A DNA stretch of 64,000 nt from Turnera subulata (lineage: Eukaryota; Streptophyta; Magnoliopsida; Malpighiales; Passifloraceae): NCBI GenBank assembly GCA_028386065.3, contig JAKUCV010001536.1, positions 174,217-238,216 of the forward strand. The letters run 5' to 3'. The notes under the pieces are model-generated. The model did no database searches and was not told the origin of the DNA. It saw nothing but the letters and a program-made list of their open reading frames with translations. Below, piece after piece: positions 50,225 to 60,349 of this stretch (position 1 is its first letter; every line of letters begins with the position of its first letter). A program made the position numbers and the translations under genes.

Positions 50225-50356
50225 TTTTTTTTTATTTCCCACTGGTATCCCGGGCCAGTCCACCTTTAAGGACATCAAAAGCACCAGACTAAATCCAGCT
50301 CGACTCGGGTAGCGCATTTAGGTAATGGTGGGTGAGTCTCTGTTTTTTTTTTGCAA
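50225..50356 (-). mobile_element. SINE-like insertion (Au-SINE-like 3' part)
   Basis: Bounded by a perfect 15-bp duplication TCATAGCTCATTGCT at 50210-50224 and 50357-50371. On the minus strand the 132-bp body reads CTGGATTTAGTCTGGTGC ... GGTGGACTGGCCCGGG and ends with an A run (T run at 50224-50233). The body resembles the 3' region of the plant Au SINE family as remembered. The tRNA-like 5' head with A and B boxes is missing or unrecognisable. Confidence 0.75.
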
Positions 50357-50972
50357 TCATAGCTCATTGCTACTTTAGATTATCTTTAGTTGGTGATCTA
50401 ATAGTGTTATCTTTTCTTTCTCTGAACGAAATTGTTGGTCTAATCTAGCACACGGATTTGCTGTAGAAACAGTAATCTATGCCACCTTGAATCCTTGATT
50501 CCATGCAAAGTATTTTTCTTCTCTTTTCAGGCGTGACTATAAAAATACTGTTAATTGTACCTAGAAACTTAATTAAGAGGTGAACCTGATGGCTTTCTAC
50601 ACGAGAGGTCAGTGTACCTTCACTAACTGTGCCCTTTAAGAACAATGTTCAAAGATTGAAAAGAAATACACAGCCACTTATGTTGTTCTTTTGTGAAAAT
50701 AAATAAACAAGCTTTCGTAAATAAGGGGAAAAAAAATTCATTGTTATAATAAGGACCTAAACCAATTCTAGACTCTCAACTATTGGTTAAGTTTTTGGTT
50801 AAGATGGTTACTTGAGATATAGCCGAGCCATGTATTCGAAATAAATCTAATGTAATGTACCTAAAGTGGCAATCAATTTCATTCTTCTTAGAATGAGAAA
50901 TCACAAACAGAATACAAAGCTACAAATTAGTGAAATGTAGGGGTTTGCCTTTGCATAGAAAAATTATTATCC

Positions 50973-53345
50973 TATCTCTCATTCTTATAGACTTTGAAAG
51001 AGACAATGAAGTAGCTCAAAATTTCCATTGAAATATATTTTTTATATTTGACGAGCACTCATGAAAGTGAACAGTACTAACCCTTTCCAAGCACCAAAAC
51101 TTCACCAAGAATGGCTAGATCTACTATATTCCCTACCTGATTTATGGTAATATTGCTTCGATCTTGGAAGATCTTCACCAGATTTACCCACTACTGCTCT
51201 TAAAAAACCAGATCCATGCTTCCCTCTTTATTTTCAAAAATCGTTATGTCTCCAGTCTAGCTATTCACTCCATTCCTTTTTCATCTATACTACCAGTCAC
51301 TCTCTTCTGTATGTTTAAACCTCACTAGTTCATCCGAGTCTGCTTATTCCCCCGTGTGCGGTGTGTTAACATCTGCGGGTGGTTGGGTTACCCCTTCTGT
51401 GGGTTGCTATTCATAGCAAGTTTTCTCTGTGCTAAATTTAGCTGGTGCTATATGCAATGTCTACTCCACTAGACTTTCAATGGAGGGAGGAGGACTATGT
51501 GGTGAGGTTCGAGGCTCCTTCTCAAGATGCAGAGATTGAGGACCTGGATCATGCCTTCGGGAACATATTCAGCAAGACCCACCTGGTTGCTAAGGTATAC
51601 TCTGACAAAACCTTCTCTGCCAATACCTTTAAGGGTCATCTGCTGAGGATTTGGCTTTTGAAAGGAAAATTTAGGGTTACTGACAAGAAAAATAACATTT
51701 ATCTAGTGGGTTTTGACTATGAAGAGGATTGTTTGAAAATTCTGGATGGTTGCCCATGGCTGGTAGGGTTCACGCATGTAAATTTTAGGCACTGGCTGCC
51801 TCACATGTCGCTGAATCAAGTACCTATGCGGCTGTCGTATTTTTGGATTCAGCTACATAATTTACCTCTCAATTTTCTAGCTAATGCTAAAATCAAACGG
51901 ATTTGTGATGCTTTTGCTACCCCTGCAGTAGAAATTGAGCCTACTATTGAAAACTGTATGGGCTTTTATGGGTTTGTTCGATTGAAAATTAAGTTTTTTC
52001 CTGAACGCCCTCTTGTTCCTGGGCTACATATCTTTGATGAACTGGGGCAGAAACACTGGGTTAAGATAAAGTATGAGCGTCTTGGGGAGTTCTGCTACAG
52101 GTGTGGTAGGATTACGCACACCATCCGCAAATGCCCTAGGCCTCCTAGGCAGGATGAAGGCATGGAAACTGAGTCAGTGCTGAGCGTGGGGCCTTGGATG
52201 AGGGCCAAAGAAGTAGTTGGTAAATATTACCCGGGGAAGAAACAAAACAATGGGGAGGAAGCCACTGTCAAGGAAACGACTTTGGAACGAGAGAACTCCT
52301 ATGTTGAACAAACCCAAGCAGAGGAAGTTAACACTCATACAACTGAGGTGATGAACCAAGAGGCACCAGTTGAGCAGCAAGCACAGGGAGTGGCGGTTGA
52401 TGCAACTAGAAAGAAGAGAAAGGCAGCCGATGTCGAGGTTAGGGGAAGTGCAGAAATTATAGCAAAGCGAGTGCACCAAGGCTGGATTAACTCGATGGAG
52501 GAACTGGTACAAGAGATCGACAGTGACTCACCTGTGGTCTCCACCCACAAAAAAACCAAGCTGGAAGCGTTTGGCTCGAGCTACACAGGTTGCCTACCAT
52601 CCTACCAGGAGCGAATTGGAGAGGAAGAAAGAGATGGATAGCTGGGTTCTTGGGGTTACTGAGCAGTTTGAGATTGCACTGGAGACTGACATGACTGGGG
52701 ATGGGAGCCTTGCCCTCCCATCCGAGCCTGAGTGATGGTGGATATATGTGGGGGTAAATCTGTGGAGCTCGGATTTATCCTCACTTTTTTTTTTTGTCAC
52801 AATTATGTGAATCCTGTGAGTTCTCTCACCCCAAGTAGGGGTGAGCTTTTGTTGCAATCCAGTTGGGGTGAGGATACCCAACCAAAAATAAAAGGGAACG
52901 CTTGGAATGGCCGGATTCAAGGGTTGCAAGGGCTGGAAGTTGAGTTAGAGCATGCGCTCCTCCCCAGCTGGCCTCCGGAGTTTGTTTTGGAAAAGATACT
53001 GGTATGGTTTTTATTCTTGTCATGTGGGAGTGACTCTTTAAAACACCTTGGGTGTAGGATAGCAGCCTGCATTATCAAGTCTAAATATCCGTCAACATCA
53101 GTTGCTTGCTTGGGTTTGAAGACCGTTGCCAATCGTGTTCTATTCCATTACAACTTCCTGGAAGGACTTTATATTATTATTTTTATCTTTAATCTATATC
53201 TAGCCTATATGCATGAGACTATGCCGATGGGACTCTGTCTCTCTCGCATTTCCATGTTGGCATGTAATATTTGTAGTTTGTGGACTTGTAATGGAGATTT
53301 ATCTCCATATTATGATATATAATTATTATCCTTTCGACAAAAAAA
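50973..53345 (+). mobile_element. LINE reduced to ORF1, with 16-bp target duplication
   Basis: Perfect duplication AGAAAAATTATTATCC at 50957-50972 and 53346-53361. The 3' end has TTTCGAC followed by an A-rich tail. About 480 bp of 5' leader precedes ORF1 (51457-52641). The remaining ~700 bp contain neither endonuclease nor reverse transcriptase. Both ends and the duplication are present, so ORF2 was lost internally, before or after insertion. Confidence 0.85.
51457..52641 (+). CDS. LINE ORF1: DUF4283/zinc-knuckle protein
   Basis: 394 residues from the ATG at 51457. The frame is open slightly upstream without an ATG. It contains a DUF4283-type N-terminal fold (IWLLKGKFRVTDKKNNIYLVGF ... HWLPHM), then a CCHC knuckle CYRCGRITHTIRKC (C-X2-C-X4-H-X4-C) and a Glu/Lys-rich tail with KKRK basic patches. 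It is expected to coat the LINE RNA. Beyond the stop, another frame (52523-52735) continues similar hydrophilic sequence, so the natural C terminus was probably longer. Confidence 0.8.
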   Translation: MSTPLDFQWREEDYVVRFEAPSQDAEIEDLDHAFGNIFSKTHLVAKVYSDKTFSANTFKGHLLRIWLLKGKFRVTDKKNNIYLVGFDYEEDCLKILDGCPWLVGFTHVNFRHWLPHMSLNQVPMRLSYFWIQLHNLPLNFLANAKIKRICDAFATPAVEIEPTIENCMGFYGFVRLKIKFFPERPLVPGLHIFDELGQKHWVKIKYERLGEFCYRCGRITHTIRKCPRPPRQDEGMETESVLSVGPWMRAKEVVGKYYPGKKQNNGEEATVKETTLERENSYVEQTQAEEVNTHTTEVMNQEAPVEQQAQGVAVDATRKKRKAADVEVRGSAEIIAKRVHQGWINSMEELVQEIDSDSPVVSTHKKTKLEAFGSSYTGCLPSYQERIGEEERDG

Positions 53346-53361
53346 AGAAAAATTATTATCC

Positions 53362-55134
53362 AAGTTCAGATTATAGACTCTCCAACATAATTACAACACG
53401 AGTTAGTTATTGTTGAATTAAATTGTATCCTAGAGTTATGCTATATTCGTATGGCATTAAAATTAAGCTATTTTTCTGTCGAAATTAAAATTAAATTTGA
53501 ATGCTATCTTTTCTACTCATGACAAAGACATTAATTAAAAAGAAGAAAAATGAAAGATTAAAAAATTGGAGAAAAAAAAAAGTGCATGTGAGTATGTTGG
53601 GTGGACCCCTACAAGGTTCTGATGAATTCAAAGAGACGAAATCAAAGATCTGATGGAATGCCAGAATCCTGCAGGTACAGCAAGGCAGGCTTGGCTAGGG
53701 AAGGGAGGGAATTCCTATTCCTAAGGTTATGAAGGGGACAGTTCCTCACTGCAATTGGCATGTTTCTAGGCTCAGAATGGAGATATGCCAATACCGCAAC
53801 TTGCCCTTTTTTCCTCCCCCACAGCGACCCTACTTCCTACTACTACTAAACAGACTTTGGAGGATATACATATACATATGGAGCTAGCCCCATCAAGGCA
53901 TAAATTCATTCCACCTAGCTAAATGCATTCTGGGTTTAAGAGATTCAGAGAGAAACGCTAATCCACCAAGTAAGTCTAAAGAAAGACTTAAGACAAAAGT
54001 GGTGATGATTAATTTTGATTATGGAAGACTCTAATTCTTGTTGTTACGTGGCGGGATTTAAGAGACATTATCCATTTTCAGAAGGAAGGTCAACAACGAA
54101 GTTGACGTTTCCCTTCCACATTTCAATGTCCAGAGTAAATAAATTATCACCATATCATGTATCGTAAAAAGCTGCTGCTGCTTCTTGCTTGTGTCCAGCT
54201 ACTGGTGTATCAATTATTGTGTAATAGCAGCAGGGCACCGCACGGCATACGTCTCAATGTCTTGTGCAATCCTCAAAACGATTTGGAATTTAATGAAAAT
54301 TTTGTTTGTGCTTACAATTCAACTTATTGACCAAAAGGTTATTGAAACCAACATAGAGTCCTTCTATGTTGTTCTTGGATTATTATCTCTTAATTAATTA
54401 AAAAATCCTAATATAAAGTAGAAAAATCAAGTAACAAAGGGAATGCCTTACTTTTGGGGTTAGATCAGATGAATGAAGGCATGAAATACCTTGGTACTGA
54501 CTCCCAAGGGATACAATACAATACGACCCTTTACTCGCAAGAAAAGGCCATGGAAGCTCTGGTCCTCTTGCAGCAGTGGCCTGAGGTCAGCATATAATTG
54601 ACCCACATCATCTCTTTACTTGAGACAAGAAAAAAAGGACAGAGCAAAACCAGAAAAGAAGAGACAAATGTATGACTGAGCAGCAGAAGAGGGATTCCCT
54701 GGAAAGGCAAGGTATTCTTACAGTGCAGATATCATATGGTCCCTATTTGTATTCCAAAAGCTGGCCTTTCTCTGTCCATTATTATGCAAGGCAAGAAACA
54801 ATTTTTGAACATCAGTCACCGAGTGGCAGAATTTTTGACCCGCCAAAAGAGCAACAACATACATCTCTCGTTAGCCATAGAGAAAAGCTGGAAAATGATG
54901 ATGTATAGTACTACAGTACATATGACTAACGCCTATGGCCCGTACAGAGTACCACCCAGTTCAACATGGAAGAAGGCAGGGTTTCTATGATAACCTTATT
55001 TTTCTTGTCATTTTAGCATTTAGTTTCTCGATGTGTTATGGGATTCTTTTCCATCCAAAAGAAGTGAACTTCACGTCGACTTCTCTTGCTGAGACACAGC
55101 AGCCACCTGTTATCTTCTCTGCAATCAACTTGTA
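53362..55134. other. Intergenic region
   Basis: AT-rich DNA with short frames (for example 54672-54908, 54736-54990) lacking domains. No gene, RNA gene or repeat supported. Confidence 0.45.
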
Positions 55135-55335
55135 GTGGCGCTACATACACTTTCTATGAGCCAATAGGTGGCGAGGCAACCTCAAGGTCCACAGTCTACA
55201 CCATACTCTTATTTGGTCTTTCCTAGAAACTACCCGAACCCACCATCACCTTCATTGGGATTGAATCCACAACCCTTTTGGATGAAACGGAAAATGCCAC
55301 TACTCGGCTACAGCATACTCTTCTTCAGTTAAGCT
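55135..55335 (-). mobile_element. Candidate tRNA-derived SINE
   Basis: On the minus strand, TAGCCGAGTAGTGG (plus 55297-55310) resembles a Pol III A box (TRGCNNAGYNGG). GGATTCAATCCC (55257-55268) resembles a B box (GGTTCRANTCC). They are ~30 bp apart, followed by ~120 bp of tail. No target duplication or A-tail was seen, so this is tentative. Confidence 0.4.
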
Positions 55336-55812
55336 ACGTGCAGCTTCTTTGGGTCATAGTTCGTTATCATTGCAATTTCTGCATTATAGCGAATGTTTTG
55401 TTGCTATTCAGAATTACCAATGACGTATATCAGGCCAGCAACAATGCATAAAGGAAGAGAGCTGGGGAGTTTTGGAGAAGCAAAAGAACACCTAGGGCTT
55501 TTATCTCCTAAACTTAATAGTACTTAAAAGAGTGATCCAGCTAAAAGTTCAAACTCCCAACAGTTTATCAGTCAACATTATGAAGTATGTCTTAGATAAT
55601 GAACGACATAAAATCAGACAAGACTCTCACTGAGCTTTTGTAATGCGGTGTTTAAGAAATGCTCCATTAATTCAGCGCCAGTATACATAGCTCCCACCTA
55701 TTAAGTACGACCACCTTGCACTGACATTGGCATGGAGCTACGCAGCTAAACGATTTAAACCCACTAAAACTAGCTCAGTATTCTTGCATGCTGCCCTAAT
55801 AGGAGTTCTGAA

Positions 55813-55972
55813 CAGGCGCATCCATTCAGTGAAATGGAGGCCCCAAAGGAGCAGCTAAACCCAAGTTTTTCATTACTTCCGTTCTCCCTGTACAGATGCA
55901 TCCATTCAGAGAAATGGGGGCCCAGAAGGAGCAGCTAAACCCAGTTTTTTCATTACTTCTGTTCTCCTTGCC
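55813..55972. repeat. 80-bp tandem duplication at the PWWP gene 3' end
   Basis: 55893-55972 (the end of the coding region) and 55813-55892 are ~90% identical copies with period 80. The stop codon lies in the upstream copy in transcription order, so the second copy falls in the 3' UTR. Confidence 0.9.
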
Positions 55973-58801
55973 CGCAGTTCCTGTAATTTCCCAAAAAAAG
56001 TTCCCTACACAGAAAATAGTTTCACCAAAGTCAACTTCACCAGCGAAACAAATACTAAAACAACAACCCACTGCGACACTAAAAGGTCTAGCAATTACAC
56101 TCACCGAGCGTGGGGTGTTAGGTTCAGCTATGTTTAGCTCCTCGTCCCTCTCAGGGCTTTCACATTCTTCTGCTGGATCAGAATACCCATTTTGCTTACG
56201 TCTCTTCTGCGACCTGTTTGAGGTTCTATGTGATGCTTCTTTGGCTCTTGAACCAGTTTGTTTCTGTTCCTTTTGCATACCATCTTTCTTGGACATTTTT
56301 CTTTTTGAATTCCCTACTGCTTGGTCTGGGCTATCTAAGTCGAGTCTCCTTATCACCCCATCCATGATTCCGTCGACATCTTTGGGAAGTAAATCATTAT
56401 CCTTGGGGGAATTTTGGTGTGTAACTTTATTCCTTTCCTTCCTGTTAGAAGCCCTTTCCTATTACCAACACATAGAAGCATCATTAAGACGAGAAACTGG
56501 GACCTTATTTTTATAAGTCCCAAAACATTTCAGCTTCACGTGGATGGTCATTGCAAGCAGATTAAGGAACACAGATTCTCAAAATCATACATACATTATT
56601 TAACGCTTCTAGCTGGAGATTAACTTGATTTTCATTTGACTTCTTGCCTTTAGATGCATTCGCTCTTCCATTTGATGAGCCTGAAAACAAAGTGTAAATA
56701 ACTCAATCAGAGCTTGTATTAGATTAAACCGTCAATTTTAAATTGAATTAGCCTATAAGAGCAGAACCTATTCCATTGATGAGCCTAATAATAAAACATA
56801 AGTAGCTCACTTAACGCTCACTTTCTAAAGGTCAATTTCTCTTTGTCCCATTATATCAACACATCAAATGTGTCACAACAATCATGATATTCCACATAGC
56901 TAAAACTTACATACTCAAGCTAAATTCAAATTCACTAGCATAATTTGAAAAATCAGTAATTAGAAATGCAACATTAATCAGACTGTAGAACTTTCGTAGC
57001 AACTATCATCACTATGTTTCAACGTGATACTAATTTATGCACAGCCAGAGCAAATGCACAATGTCATCTAACAGTCTGTTCTGAAAAGTCTTCCCACCAG
57101 AGTGATAGTGTTCCAGCAAAACAGGGTGCGGTCACCAGGAAATGCTGTAAGAAAGTATCTTACCTTGGGCCAACAAGGATAAGGCTTAGAAAGAATCGAA
57201 ATTATTCAAAGTTACTGAGGAAATCCATAAAAAAATCGTGATTTGAAGAAGTGGACTAAATAAGAATTTGGCAGTACCCAAGCAATTTGCAAGTTTGATA
57301 CTGAACTAGCCTTCTTTGGTTTATATGTTAACAACCATTAGGACCGATGAAATTTTGGCAATTACTGTTGTGCTTTATAACTTCATAATTATTTTACATT
57401 ACAATAGGAGGAAGCAGCTAAACATAGGCCTTAGTTTTTCATCTAAATCGTAATGAAGATTCATTTTGACTGAATTCAATATATCGATCTCAACTAAGAG
57501 ACAAATGTTAAGATTGTCTCCCAAATATATTATAGTTCGTAGGGAATTCGCGGAAAAGAAATCCATGAGTTTTGCATCTGAGTTAACATCAGCAATGTTT
57601 CACTCACACCATTTGTGTAATACTGTTTTCCAAAAAAAATTCCATAAATTGCTTCTCTGCCTTTTCTGGTAGTTTATCTTAAATGAAAATTGCACATTTT
57701 TCTTTCCTTTAATTTTTAAATGTAAATTCCATCCCTTATTAATGCACACTAAAACTAGCAACTTTGCATAGAACATATATGTAAGTGATAAATTAGAAAG
57801 TAAAAACATAATATTCAAAGGCACCTATTAAGCATAATCAAGTAGACAATGCACCTTAATGTTTGTATTGATCTCAGACAACAATTTAAATAATCCATCA
57901 GGTAAAAACATGGAAAACTGTTATGGATCAAGAGCTTTAGACATGTGATGGGACTTTGAACCTCTAGATAATGAAGGAAAGAGTATAACCTTTAGTTTTG
58001 GATCCTTCTCCAGTTAGCCGACTGGATTTTAGGTAAGGAAGATCCTAAAAACATATCCAGATGATTGCACAAACCATGAATTACCACAATGTACTATACA
58101 ACTTGCAGCAAAAGCAATAAAAATACCATATAACAAAATTTTTCAAGAGAACGAGAAAATATTACCTCCTCTAAAGCCTTCCTAAGTATTTCTAGGTAAC
58201 AGCCATCATTTTGCTTTAGTGCCTAAAGATTCAAAAGACATTGAGAGCAAAAATTAAATAACAGTTAACACATTGTCACAGAACAAAAAAATCCAATTAT
58301 CGATGAAATGCTGCATCACAATGACACTGTTTCAGATATCAACTCTTACAATCTCAAAACCGGAACGACATTCAACAGGATTGACATATGCACTGCAAGA
58401 AAAGCATGACACAAGTTAAATTAGTGGTTACCAGCATGAACACAAGACATTTAAGCGTGGGAAAAAGAACTGACTATTCGTAGCTTCCATAGGGCCTAAC
58501 AAGAACATCACCAGTTGATCTACTGCTGGGTTTACTGCTCCCAATTACCGAACTTTCGTCAACAACCTATCCAATAAAGAAGCCCATAAACACTCATGGT
58601 CAATTGCGCAACAAAGGCAATCTCATGGTGTAAAAAAGAAGGGAGACATACCACCCCTGGCCACCACTTGCCATCACAAAGCTTCCCCCAAATTATATCC
58701 CCAAGCTCAGGCTTCTCCTCGGAATGATCAGCTGCGTATCTTTCCCCACCTTCATTACTGTCATCATCACTTCCGCTACTCGCACAGCGCTTGCCCCTCA
58801 T
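55906..58801 (-). CDS. PWWP-domain protein
   Basis: Eight coding exons: 58652-58801, 58475-58566, 58350-58392, 58166-58222, 57990-58044, 56625-56680, 56105-56458, 55906-56004. They join in frame to 301 residues. The PWWP domain starts at about residue 33 (ELGDIIWGKLCDGKWWPGVV) and runs through VLVRPYGSYEYAYVNPVE to about 110. PWWP domains bind methylated histone H3 tails and DNA, so a nuclear chromatin role is likely. The middle and C-terminal parts are Lys/Arg/Ser-rich (KRKMSKKDG, SQKRRKQNG), ending LQELRARRTEVMKKLGLAAP. I do not recognise a named orthologue. The intron 56681-57989 is 1.3 kb and has a weak donor (GTTATAC). The start at 58801 is the first ATG after a probable 5' UTR intron. 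Confidence 0.85.
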
Positions 58802-59445
58802 GACTTGTTGTGCTTGTTTGAATATTCCAGCTTCAAATGCAAAAAAGTCAGTGCATTGGCAATCAAAACCACATGTAAAGAAAAATCACATTCCTCTAAT
58901 CTGCAACCCTCAACATCACTCCAATGACATTGCATTTGATACCTCAAAATTCATCTGATCAGATTGCATTCGATGCCCAATTGTAAACTGAGCACTGTAT
59001 CTAACTAACATGCAAATATAGTGCTGAAGTGATCAGAATTTGACAGACCACAGGAGAGTCAAGACCATCACTTCATCATGTAATCATCACCGTTAACTCA
59101 AGAAAAAACAGGTAAGACCGAGCCCATCTATGGTTAAGTAGTTAAATGGAAGACATTTACAAATTACACAAGCTTCAAGATTGCGCATTTCTTATAACCC
59201 ATCTAACAAAACGAAATTCTCAGTTATCAAAGGTAAAGTAAAGCACAAACTGAATGGAAATCGAAGGAGGAGTTATATATTTGCGTACTCACTGTAGGGA
59301 AAGAAGAACTGGGTCTATCAGGAGAAAGACCCGCAAGATCGATCCATGCGAGATTTTCAGTGGACTACAGTACTGGTGAGAGGTTCATGAGAACAAGAAG
59401 AGACCGTGAGTGAGAGAGAGAGAGAGAGGTAGCTTCGATTGGTAC
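58802..59445 (-). promoter_or_regulatory. PWWP gene 5' UTR with probable intron
   Basis: A donor-like TACA|GTGAGTAC lies at about 59284-59292 on the minus strand, with acceptor-like AG sites near 58835-58850 just before the ATG. A leader of ~150 bp plus a ~450-bp intron is therefore likely. A GA microsatellite (about 59411-59428) lies in the leader or core promoter. Confidence 0.5.
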
Positions 59446-60314
59446 TTGAAAAGGTAATACCTCTTTACCTCTGCCTCTTTTATTATGGGACTGTCCCAAG
59501 TGGTAAAATTAGGTGAGAACTCTCACTTCACATGAAAAACTTCTTCTAATATTTTGCATTTCTAATAGCGAAAAAAGTGAAAGTTTGCATTTCTAATAAT
59601 TCCTTATTAAATATATTATATTTTTTTATCTTAAAAACCAAGTGTAAAAAAATCTGAATTCTAAACTTTAAAATAGAGTTGCCACCCTTTATACCAAAAA
59701 AAAACTTTAAAATAGAGTTTTTGTTTCACAAAAACAATTTTAGCGGTGAAAGAGGACTATCCTCCTACCGTCACTACTTAAAAACTCTTCATAATTAATT
59801 TTCCCTTCCAAAAATATTAAATTAAATTAACACCTCCTTTGTTGTTATCACAAAAAACAATTTTAGCGGTGAAAGAGACTACCCTCCTACTGTCACTACT
59901 TAAAAACTCTTCATAATTAATTTTCCCTTCCAAAAATATTAAATTAAATTAACACCTCCTTTGTTGTTATCCCTTTTTCTTCCATGGCGGATCACATTTC
60001 CTTTTGACGAAAATTATCATACTTCTCAATGCTCATAGTAAGTAACTTTTCATTATTTTATTTGTAGAAAAGGGAAAAAATATGGATTATAATTTGATTT
60101 AGCTTACTATTTTTTTTATATTGTAACTCAAGAATGATTAATATGTCGAGATTTTAAATAAATTAAATTTTTATAAATTTTTTTTCTTATTATATGAATA
60201 AAAGAATAAGTATAAATATGTGGAATCCTATGGGTACTAAAAAAACATATATGTCTTAAAAAGTATCATTGAACAAAATAAATTAAGTTTATAGTATGTT
60301 AGAAAAAAAACATG
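59446..60314. other. PWWP upstream region
   Basis: AT-rich and non-coding, with the tandem duplication at 59727-59970. Nothing else recognised. Confidence 0.45.
59727..59970. repeat. 122-bp tandem duplication upstream of the PWWP gene
   Basis: CAATTTTAGCGGTGAAAGAG ... CCTTTGTTGTTAT occurs twice in a row (about 59727-59848 and 59849-59970) with only a few differences. Confidence 0.9.
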
Positions 60315-60349
60315 TTTTTTTTAGAAACAAATAGCACTTTTATTGCTGA

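Noticed and set aside
55826..56365. Read-through version of the PWWP C terminus across the exon 7 donor
   Set aside because: It crosses a good GTGAGT donor and codes low-complexity sequence. Splicing to 56004 instead keeps the frame and yields a sensible C terminus.
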